Shown here: in pieces, positions 1 to 8,772 of the stretch
How the letters are laid out: the number at the start of each line of letters is the position of its first letter
How positions within the stretch are numbered: the stretch's first letter is position 1
Assembly: GCA_016946835.1 (NCBI GenBank)
Contig: JACVTC010000555.1
Span: 1-19,387 of the forward strand
Source: Neocallimastix lanati (nom. inval.)
Lineage: Eukaryota > Neocallimastigomycota > Neocallimastigomycetes > Neocallimastigales > Neocallimastigaceae
DNA: 19,387 nucleotides
Reading direction: 5' to 3'
Program-made: the position numbers and the translations under genes
The notes under the pieces: generated by a model
Told to the model about the DNA's origin: nothing
The model's database searches: none
Seen by the model: the letters and a program-made list of their open reading frames with translations, nothing else

Positions 1-1410
1 TTTATTTTTATATTTTTTAAGATTTTTTACATAAAGATTTAATTTAATATACTATTTAAGTAGTTTATGTAATTATAAAAACAATAACAATCTTTTAATT
101 TTATATAAGTACAAATGATTGTAAATGATCAGTAATTATAATTAATTTAATACTTTTAAATATAGTAATATTATAAAATTAACTATTAAATACCATAAAC
201 AATAATAGTTTTAATAATATTATATATTCATATTTTCGTTGAAGGGTTTTATAAATTTAAAAATATTAAAATCTTTATTAAAAATAAATATAAAGTCTTA
301 TTTTATTTTATTTTTTAAAGAATCAATAGGAGAAATTATAAATGCTTTATTTGAAAATTGGATTATATAAATAATTATAAATTGTTTAAATATTTAAATA
401 ATCATTCATATAGAGATAAATTTATTATTTATTTATTACTTAGAGATTTTAAATATTTTATAAAATATATCTTTTTAATATATATTTTTATAATTCAAAC
501 CTTTTTATTATAAGATCTGATATAATCCACTTTATTATAAATTTTCCTTTAATATATTAATATTGTATCATTATTTTTTAAAAAATAATTTTTTCATTTA
601 ATTCTTAATTAAATTTTAAATATTACTGATTTTAATATTTTATGATCATTATATGTATAAATTTAAAATTTTATTAATATCAATAAACCCTAAAATGTTA
701 CAAAACATAATTAATTTATATAAACATTTTAAATTGTTATATAATATTTAAATGTAATTTGATATTCAAAAATAAAAAAATTAATTATAAATAATATTAT
801 ATTAATTTTTATATTACCAATTAAATAATTTTATAAACGGATGTTAATATATATTTAGTAAATAACATAAAGTGGATAAAATAAAATAAAAATAAATGAA
901 ATGATCCAAAAAATTATAAACTAATAAATTTTAATTAAATATAATATATAAATCTATTTATTAATATATATATTTAAAAACTGATTTAATATTTCAATAT
1001 ATATAATTAATATATTAAGAATTAAATTATATAAATTTTATTATATTTTCATATTATGAGTTATTTTTTTTATTTTTTTTTTAATTATGCAAAATATTAT
1101 TATTATATTTTTATTTAGATGATTATGTAATAAATAAAAAAGTTTATGTTTATTAATATTTTTACTGAAGGTAATCTTAAATATAAAAATATTTAATAAT
1201 ATTATTTTAAATGTGTATTATTTTAATGTTAATATTTATTTTTTTATTTTATTTCGTTTATTTATATTATTTTATTTTTAATATCAACTATTTTTTTTTT
1301 AATTTTATTTTTATTCTAATATAAAATTTTATTTTATTTTTTTTTTAAAAAAAAAAATATTATTATTGATATTCTTATTATTATTGTTATTGTTATTTTA
1401 TTTTATTTTT

Positions 1411-1453
<43 letters not shown>

Positions 1454-2640
1454 AATCATTTAACTTAAAAAGGTAACAAAAAAATATAATAAATTATAAA
1501 ATTGATAATTTTATTTACTCTATTTAGATTTTTATAAAATAAGGTTTGTTTTCAAAAAAAAGATATTAAATCAATGTTTGATATATTGAAAAATAAAATT
1601 ATCATATGTATATTACTAATTGAATTTTATTTCAATAAAATAGACTAATTATAGTTACTTTTATTTTTTTTATTCTAAAAGGGATGAAAGGGATAAATGC
1701 CATTTGTATCGAATATTTATTAGTTATTAAAGTAAATGATGAAAATGTATTAAAATTAAATTTGTTATTAGAGTAAATTAAAATAATAATAATTTAATAA
1801 TACTTTTAATTAATATTTTATTATAAAATATATTCAAAATGCTATGATTGTATGACTTATTTTCTAGAAGAAAGGAAAAGAAAAAACTTAAATAAAATAT
1901 GAGTTAACTCTTTAATTTTATTTTAAATGGTATTTCTTTTTCATCGATCTATTTAAACATTAAAGTTAAGGGTTTTAATAAAATTAATTTAACCAAAAAG
2001 AATAAAATAATTCCTTATTTGTAATAATAAAATAATAATTAAAAATAAAAAACTTGATACATAGAAAATTTACCAAACTCGGTAAATTAATTTTTTTTTT
2101 ATTAAGTTGACTGATGTAATAATTTTATCAAATAAAATTTTAATTTCTTTATATTATAAAATAAATTTAAACATTATTTAAAACTAGTATTAATATATTT
2201 TAATTTATTATTTATATATTATAAATTGTTATTAATATATGTATATATATATTACTACATATAATTTTTAATAATATTTTGATAAAATTTTATTATTTAT
2301 AGTTTACTTTAAAAAATATTAATAAATATATATATTGAATATGTTGCATTTCGAAATGTGGCTTATAAATAGAATATTAGTTCTAATTTAACGCCTCACT
2401 TTATAAAATAAATAAATAAAAATTTAAGTAAATTTAATAGTGTTAAATTTTTTTAATTTAATTATTTAAAAAAATCTATTTTAAATTTATTAATATTATT
2501 TTAAGAAAAAGATATTAATATATAGTTTTAAAATTGATTATTATGTATTTACTTTTTTTATAAACATTAAATATCATTAGAAGTTATTTTATTTTATATT
2601 AATCATTTATTTATTTAATATACCTTTATATAAACAGGTT
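1..2640. other. AT-rich subtelomeric intergenic DNA, no gene seen
   Basis: No reading frame with coding-like composition or recognisable protein could be read on either strand. The stretch is almost entirely A and T, with many short A and T tracts. The most conspicuous simple sequence is an uninterrupted T run at about 1414-1452, preceded by TTATTATTG-type triplets. A small hairpin lies near 2069-2090 (AATTTACC / GGTAAATT). I looked for LRR-like or other short exons here, as exist at 4371-6387, and found none that I could defend. A very short or highly diverged exon could still have been missed. Confidence 0.6.
1414..1452. repeat. T39 homopolymer tract
   Basis: This is an uninterrupted run of 39 T, the longest homopolymer in the window. 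Read on the minus strand it is a poly(A) run. It could therefore be the fossil tail of a minus-strand retroposed copy, but the adjacent sequence shows no gene-like body or target duplication. Simple slippage in an AT-rich genome is the plainer explanation. The exact length is the kind of feature most affected by sequencing error. Confidence 0.8.
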
Positions 2641-2682
2641 ATTATATTAAGTTATATTTTATACAAAAATATTGTAAATATT

Positions 2683-2717
2683 TTTATAAGTTTAAGCATC
2701 TTTTTTAGACTTATAAA
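2683..2717. repeat. Short hairpin with 17-nt loop (first copy)
   Basis: Perfect 9-bp arms, TTTATAAGT at 2683-2691 and ACTTATAAA at 2709-2717, flank the loop TTAAGCATCTTTTTTAG (2692-2708). The same loop, with one base changed, sits in the next hairpin 49 bp downstream although the outer stem sequences there are different. The right arm of this hairpin overlaps the left arm of the next one. Confidence 0.75.
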
Positions 2718-2787
2718 TTAAATAAAGTTATTTTCAAAGTTTAAGCATTTTTTTTAGACTTTGAAAATAACTTTATTTAATTTATAA
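2711..2787. repeat. Perfect 30-bp inverted repeat with 17-nt loop (second copy)
   Basis: The arms at 2711-2740 and 2758-2787 are perfect reverse complements over 30 bp, separated by the loop TTAAGCATTTTTTTTAG (2741-2757). In DNA this could extrude as a cruciform; in RNA it would be a very stable hairpin on either strand. The loop differs from that of the preceding hairpin at one position only, and both stems close with AAGT/ACTT. The arms end at 2787, just before the G+C-rich island begins, so the hairpin may mark one boundary of that element. Confidence 0.85.
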
Positions 2788-3093
2788 TAGCATATGGGTT
2801 CATACGCAAGTAGCTAAATTAGGAATAATCAATTTTCTAACTAAATACTATTACCAAGTGGAGTTAGCACGTGACCCACTCGGGTTAGGTTACTAAGCCT
2901 CACTTTTAGGGGTTAGGAACCGAAAAAGCATTCCTAGAAAAATCGTGCTAGAAAATCTCGGCAATAATATGTTTGGTTAGAGCGCCAATGCTGAATAAAT
3001 AGTAAGGCTGTCCAGTAGAGACTATATTTATAAAGTGTTGTGACTGCCTTAATATTCACATGTCTTGAGGGGTCATAGGGCGGTACAAACCGG
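2788..3093. ncRNA. Isolated G+C-rich island, candidate structured RNA or small element
   Basis: These ~300 bp are far richer in G and C than the surrounding DNA but carry stops in all frames, so they do not look coding. G+C-rich non-coding islands in very AT-rich genomes are often structured RNA genes. Visible stems are AGTGG/CCACT near 2856-2881, GGAA/TTCC near 2916-2934, TAAGGCTGTC (3003-3012) with GACTGCCTTA (3042-3051) with one mismatch, and CGGT/ACCG (3081-3092). A stretch near 2974 (TTTGGTTAGAGCGCC) resembles a tRNA D-arm or pol III A box, but no matching T-arm was found. TTAGGGGTTAGG (2906-2917) and GGGTTAGG (2882-2889) are telomere-like on the plus strand. I could not match the island to tRNA, 5S, U1-U6, group I or group II introns. 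The strand is undetermined. Confidence 0.35.
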
Positions 3094-3178
3094 AAATAAA
3101 AAAAATAATTTATAAAAATAATAAAATTGTATAATTCAAATAAAAAATTGAAGAAATGAAATATTTAATATAATTTTA

Positions 3179-3385
3179 TTAGTGTGTGGTAAAATCAATT
3201 GTTACTAGCTTTTCCCATTCATCGATGATAACACCGTGTCCATTATTGCGAGTAATAATTACTGGGTTAGTGTTAACAATTGGATATGTATCGGATCTTT
3301 CACTGTGAAGTGAAAATCTATGCCTTATCATTTCGACGTTGACGCTATTACCAAGGGTAGATTCAACGAAATACCATTTCATCAT
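3179..3385 (-). CDS. Small hypothetical protein or terminal exon, unrecognised
   Basis: This minus-strand ORF reads from ATG at 3385 (followed by a second ATG) to TAA at 3179-3181, giving 68 residues that begin MMKWYFVESTLG and end in TIDFTTH. Its base composition is much less AT-rich than its flanks, which is how real exons look elsewhere in this window. The product has no signal peptide, membrane segment or cysteine, is mixed in composition, and matches no family I know. The frame stays open for about 30 codons upstream of the ATG, until a stop near 3480. It might therefore be the last exon of a spliced gene, with a possible acceptor TTTTATAG near 3440-3447, but I could not find a convincing upstream exon. 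It lies about 85 bp from the G+C-rich island and may belong to the same element. Confidence 0.35.
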   Translation of the reverse strand: MMKWYFVESTLGNSVNVEMIRHRFSLHSERSDTYPIVNTNPVIITRNNGHGVIIDEWEKLVTIDFTTH

Positions 3386-4370
3386 CAATTTAAAAGATAG
3401 ATAAATTAATGTATTACATTTGTTTGAAATTCTGCAATCTCTATAAAATAAGGAACAGTAGACGAAATATAACTTTATTTAAAAATATTGTCTATTAATT
3501 GTCTTTGTTTCACATTATTAAGTTTATCTAAAAATCTTTTTTTTTTTTAAATAAAAGATGTGATTAGATAAAATATTTAATTTAATTTTTTATACATATT
3601 TCCGTTATTTTGAAAATATTATTTTTACATTAAAAATTTTCTTTAAAATTTAGAAATATTTTAAACATTTTAAAAGAAAAATTGTTTTTAAATAAATAAA
3701 TATTTATAATTAATTACAATTCAACCAAAGAGATATACATATTCTTTATTTAATAAATATACAAATAATCAGTTTATAATTTTATTTTTATTATTATTTC
3801 TAGTATTATTGTTTCTAGTAAAATCGATTATTTTATTTTTAGAAATAGATTTAAAATAATTTATTATTTACAGTAATATTTTTAAATTAATTAATAATAT
3901 TTTTTTTTTATTTACTCAATTTTTCTATTTTTTTAATAATAAATCGAAATTTATATTTCGATAATTTTGGTTTTAATTTTTTATGTAATATTATATATAT
4001 ATATATTTTTTCAATAAATTTAAATTAAAGGTTTACTGTAAAATTTTAACAATTAGAGCTTAATAAATACACATTTAATTATTAAATAAAATTTAAAGTA
4101 TTTAAAAAGCCTAAATAGAGTAGTAATATCAATTAATTTAATATTATAGATATTAAAATAATAGATATTATAAATTATTATATGAGGTTTAGAATAAAAA
4201 TTATTTTTTTCTGAATTATTAATTGTAATATTTTTTTTTTATTTTTTACTTTAAATATTAATTTTTTTTTAATTTTTGATTATTTATTTCTAATTAACTA
4301 TATTAATATGGAATTAAAATATAGATAAAAATTTAAAAAGTTAAATTAAATTTTAATTTTAACTTATTAT
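3386..4370. other. AT-rich spacer between the small ORF and the LRR gene
   Basis: No gene was identified. A stem-forming stretch lies at 3523-3572, where TTTATCTAA pairs with TTAGATAAA and an inner ATCTTTT pairs with AAAAGAT across a T/A tract. The segment next to 4370 is the 3' flank of the minus-strand LRR gene and would contain its polyadenylation signal. Because AATAAA-like words occur everywhere here, none can be singled out. Confidence 0.5.
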
Positions 4371-6387
4371 TTATTTGAAGTCTATTTTCACTTCTTCAGA
4401 TGGTTTTTTATCTAAAATTTCGGCGTTGTCCTCATTTGTAGAACTACCCTTTTTATTATTAGAGTCTATTGAGCGATTTCTCTTTCTTGAACGTAGCATA
4501 GATATAGCGCCAAAACCACAACAGCAACATATTAAAATGTACAAAATAGCAAGTATACCAATGATAAAGAATATGGAATAAATAAAAATTGTAACTGGAG
4601 AATCATCTTTACTTTTAGATGAAGCTTCATTTTCGTATTCTTTAATATCATTTTCTGGAATACCGTTAGAAGAGTTAATTTCTTGAAGATCTGCTAAAAT
4701 ACATTTTCTCTCGAAATTATTATTACAAGTATTACTTTTTAAAGAACATAACTTTGTACCGCCATAATCGCATTGTTCAATTTTTAAATCTTTAGGAATA
4801 TAACCTTTTAATTTTCGATTATTATTTAAATTTCTAAAATTATTATTAAATTATTTTGTTAATATTTAAAATTTTGCTATTTATTAAAATAACATAAAAC
4901 AAATAAAGAATGTAAATATTTAATAATCCATACAAAGTTTTCAGATTTTTTAAATTTTTGAAAGAATAAGGAACATATTCGGATAATCCATTATTATCTA
5001 ATAATCTTTTATATATAAAAATTAATTAAAATTTGAATATTTAATAAGTAAAACATTTAGAATTATTATTTTATTTCTATTTACAAAGAAAATAAAAATA
5101 AAATAATATATTTATATATCAAAATCATTTGATCGATAAGTCACTCACAAAATTTTTAAATTTTTTAGATTACCGTAAGAGCTAGGGATTTCACCAAAAA
5201 ATTTATTATTTGATAATTTTCTATTATTTTATATTAAGTAATATATATGAATTATAATAAATTTTTTTATTGCGATATATAAAATTTTATTAATCATTAA
5301 AAATAAAAAAAATTATTTGTTAAGTAATATTTCAAATAAATCAACTCTATCATATATATAAAGAAATTAAAATGAAAATATACAATATCTCTAAATTGGT
5401 CAATTCAGATATACTTTCAGGAAGCACATGAGTAAACGTATTTTTCACCATAATTCTAATATCGTTTATTATTGTTTTAATAATAATTATTCAAGTTAAT
5501 TATATAAAAATATATTTAAATTTTTTTAAAAAAAATATAAATATTTTAGAAAATATATATTTATTTAATTTTTTTATATTATATTATATAATAATATAAT
5601 ATATTATATTATATTATATTATATTATATTATATTTTATTTATTAACGAAAAGAAATATAAATTTTTATAAAATAGTATAATTCAAAATTTAACATTTAA
5701 GATTTTTAATATTGAAATTTACAGAGATTTTAAGTTTTTTAATTTTGATATATTTTTAGGAAAGAAATCATCGCACCAAGTACTATAGCTTAAATCACTA
5801 TCATTTATATGTATAATATAAAATTTGTAAATATAAATTTAATTATTAAATTTGTAAATTAGAAATGAAATAATTAAAGTTATCTTTTAAATTTTATTTA
5901 AAATATTTTCAATTACAATGTAGTTAAATACTGTAATTCACCAAATTTGCTTATCATGGCATCCATATCTTCATGACTTAATCTATTATAACAATCTAAA
6001 TTTCTAATTTTTCTGTTATTTTAAATATAGGTGTATCGTTAGTCTAATGTATTGAATTTTTATTTATGATATATATAATTTTTCTTTTATTTTTATTTAT
6101 TATTTTTATTTATTGGTTTTATTAAAATATAAGATAAAATAATGCTTTATCTTTATTTTATTTTACATTTCTGTAATATGGTTGTCTTTACATGTCACCA
6201 TACTATGTGTATTACAACAATTTTCGGTATCAACATCAAAATTAGCTTTACTTTTACCGAAATGGTCGAATGCTTCATAAAATATTTTACAGTCCTCTAT
6301 GGCCTGTGCTTTAACTTCATTTATATTAATAATAAATATATTAAATATAAATAGTAGAAAAGATAACCAATTTTTATCTTTTAACAT
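4371..6387 (-). CDS. LRR receptor-like single-pass membrane protein, seven exons
   Basis: I assembled this gene by eye. Exons, in transcript order, are 6387-6167, 6012-5917, 5797-5723, 5455-5384, 5220-5149, 5005-4934 and 4833-4371. Together they make 1071 nt, or 356 residues, ending in TAA. All six introns (100-267 nt) have GT...AG ends and phase 2, and splice within an Ile, Phe or Leu codon. The protein has a signal peptide (about 1-28), a cysteine-containing N-cap like plant LRRNT (NCC...VTC), then LRRs on successive exons of 32, 25, 24, 24 and 24 codons with cores such as GEIPSSYGNLKNLKIL. A last partial LRR (GYIPKDL), a Cys-rich C-cap (about 224-247) and a membrane helix (about 283-309) ending in CCCC follow. 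The ~47-residue cytoplasmic tail is basic, then acidic, with no kinase. A role in extracellular binding or adhesion is inferred from the architecture; the ligand is unknown. The exon boundaries are mutually consistent, so the model is strong, but a skipped exon in the 267-nt intron cannot be excluded. Confidence 0.88.
5601..5635. repeat. (ATATT)7 microsatellite in LRR-gene intron 3
   Basis: Seven perfect copies of ATATT lie inside the third and longest intron (5456-5722) of the LRR gene, flanked by more degenerate AT repeats. This expansion may explain why that intron is longer than the others. Confidence 0.85.
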
Positions 6388-7335
6388 TTTTTTATATTTA
6401 TTTTATTACACTATTCAGTTTTTTTATAATAGTATAAATTTTTTAGCTAATAAAAATTATATATTATATATAATTATTAAAATATTAGATTATTATTTAA
6501 TTTAAAATAAAATTCGTTTCGCTTATTAGTAATATTTTTTGCTTTAAAAGAAAAATATATATTATAATTTATATAATATTGTTATTTTTAATTACAATTA
6601 ATTAAATCTTATATATTTTTAATATTTATAATATTGTATAAAATATTTTAAGGGTCATAGGATAAAAAATGTAATTTTCATTTATATAACATTAATTTTT
6701 AATGTTGCACATTAAATATTATATTTCAAAACAAATAAGATTTTATCATATTATGGAAATTTAATATTTTAATTGTAATGACATATAAAAGTAAAATTAC
6801 TTCTATATATTAAAAATGAAAAAATTGTATTTAATTTTTTTTTTTTTTTTTACAGTATATCCACTTAAAAGAAATGCTATTTATTAAGGTTAAAGATAGG
6901 GTTAATTAATAACGATGAATGTAAAATTTAAATTTTGTTAGTACTAAAAACATTAAAATATTATTTATTAAAGTTATTAATGAGATTAATTAGTAAAAAT
7001 AAATATAAGCCATAAATTTCATTGTCACACGATATATTAGATTAAACTATTAATAAAATTAAATATTATGAAAAAAATAAATATACGTAATAAAAATGTC
7101 AAACAATTAATATTAGGAACCCTAATATATTAAAATTAATTAAAATAAAATGAAACAGTTACGAATTATATTTAAAATGAAATTATGAATTGGTGACGTT
7201 TTTTATTAAAGAAAAATTCGATTTTCTAGAATTTCAAATCTATAAAGTTAAATTAAATTAAAAATTTGTGTTTATCTCTCATTTTATTTGCTTAAATCTT
7301 TAAAAAAATGAAAATGTAACAGACTTTTAAAATTA

Positions 7336-7377
7336 TTAAAAATCTGATTAAAAATCTGATTAAAAATTGATTAAAAA
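7336..7377. repeat. Short tandem repeat, TTAAAAATCTGA x2 plus a decayed copy
   Basis: Two perfect 12-bp copies (7336-7347 and 7348-7359) are followed by a copy lacking the C (7360-7370) and the start of a fourth. It is a local slippage product with no evident function. Confidence 0.75.
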
Positions 7378-7506
7378 AGTAATATTTTAACTTTTAATTT
7401 AGAGTTATTTAATCCATTAATATATATTTTAATGAATACCTATTTAGGGAATTTTTAATTAAAATGGATAAGTAAACATATTAATTAAAGTTAAAATTTT
7501 TATATT

Positions 7507-7973
7507 AAAATTCAAATATGTCCATATTAAATTTTGAGAATTATGTATAGATATTGATCAATTCAATTTTTATAGGTTAAAATGATTGATTGTAAAAAAA
7601 AGTTTATTTTAGATAAATTTATTTCAAGAACTTTAATTAGTAATATTAAATAAAATTTACTCATCGTTTTACTTTCGAATATGACCAGCAATTTAAATAT
7701 TCTGTTAAGCTATTTTAAATATTAGTCACTATATTTATTTAAAATTCAAATATGACCATATTGAATTTTGAGAATTATGTATACATATTGATCAATTCAA
7801 TTTTTATAGGTTAAACTGATGGATTGAAAAAAAAAGTTTATTTTAAGTAAAATTATTTCAAGATCTTTAATTAGTAATATTAAATAAAATTTAGCCAAAG
7901 TTTACTTTCGAATATGACCAGCAATTTAAATATTCTATTAAGCTATTTTAAATATTAGTCACTCTATTTAATT
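7507..7973. repeat. Diverged 234-bp tandem duplication
   Basis: Unit 1 (7507-7740) and unit 2 (7741 to about 7973) are adjacent direct copies that agree at roughly nine positions in ten by eye. The best-preserved stretch is the last ~65 bp, containing TTCGAATATGACCAGCAATT and TTAGTCACT. Each unit begins with a variant of the same box, TTCAAATATGNCCAT. The box TTCRAATATGNCCA therefore occurs four times (7511, 7674, 7745, 7907) with alternating ~163 and ~71 bp spacing. Neither strand looks coding: all frames contain stops and no codon-like conservation is visible. It could be a regulatory module, a non-coding transcript or a neutral duplication. Confidence 0.85.
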
Positions 7974-8772
7974 AATTTTTTTTTCGAATAAAGTATTATT
8001 AATTATATATATTTACTAAAGAAAATATATATACATTATTGTATTAATAGCACTAAAAATTAGAAAGAATATTTTAGGACATTATTGGCAATTATTAAAA
8101 AAATACTTTTATTTTTTATTTATATTTATATTTTAAAATTGTTCAATATCATGATGTTTTAATTATTTAATTTTATTATTTTATTAAAAATAGATGTTTT
8201 ATTGAATTAATTATTTTAATTTTTTATTTGATTTTATTATTTATTTTTAAAATTTAATATTAATATTTTTATTATAAAATAGTAATATCATTAGAGTAAA
8301 TTTTATTAAAAAATTTAATGATTAATAAAATTTAAATAAAAAAATTAAAAATGAAAAATAAATAAATATAATAGAAGTTATAGTATTTTTTTTTTTTTTT
8401 TTTTTTTACTTTAATATATATCAATTAAACATTTAAAATTTACAATTTTATTTATTAAATATTTTTGTTATACTCTATTATATTTTATTATTAATATTAT
8501 TTTGAATTTAATAAATTTCAATTTTTTTTTTTTAAATTTCTTAATATTTAAATATTTAAATTTTTTTTTTTTTTTTTTTAATTTATATTTTTTAGTATTT
8601 AAATGATTAATTTTTTTATTTTATATTAAAGAAGTTTAAGTTAAGCAAGACTAACTTTACAAAATTACCTTTTTTTGCTATATATAAAATTTGTATATAT
8701 ATCTTTATATATATATAAAAATATAGATAGATCTTTATGACAGAAAATAATATTTAAATGAAAAAAAGTTCG

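Larger units (their letters stand above)
6388..8772. other. AT-rich intergenic region containing repeats
   Basis: This 2.4-kb spacer lies upstream of the minus-strand LRR gene and downstream of the large minus-strand gene that ends at 8773. No coding exon was recognised. It contains a 234-bp tandem duplication and a triplicated 12-bp unit, annotated separately, and a hairpin around 7106-7132 (TTAATATTAGG facing CCTAATATATTAA). Long T tracts lie at about 8389-8407 and 8561-8579. The LRR gene promoter should lie just above 6387, but no specific element stands out in the AT background. Confidence 0.5.

Noticed and set aside
1684-1779. 31-codon plus-strand ORF beginning MKGINAICIEYLL
   Set aside because: It is too short, lacks clear composition contrast or adjacent exons, and such lengths arise by chance.
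2974-3015. tRNA-like D-arm sequence (GGTTAGAGCGCC)
   Set aside because: No acceptor stem, proper anticodon arm or GGTTCRANNCC T-arm could be placed around it on either strand.
3003-3051. Possible group I intron core (AGAGACTATA and similar)
   Set aside because: The matching P7 partner and the P/Q elements are absent, and there is no split gene around it.
4375-4581. Plus-strand ORF of 68 codons
   Set aside because: It is antisense to the transmembrane and tail exon of the LRR gene; the minus-strand reading continues the spliced frame exactly.
6142-6505. Plus-strand ORFs of about 70 codons
   Set aside because: They overlap exon 1 of the LRR gene on the opposite strand, whose signal peptide and cysteine cap make coherent protein sense.
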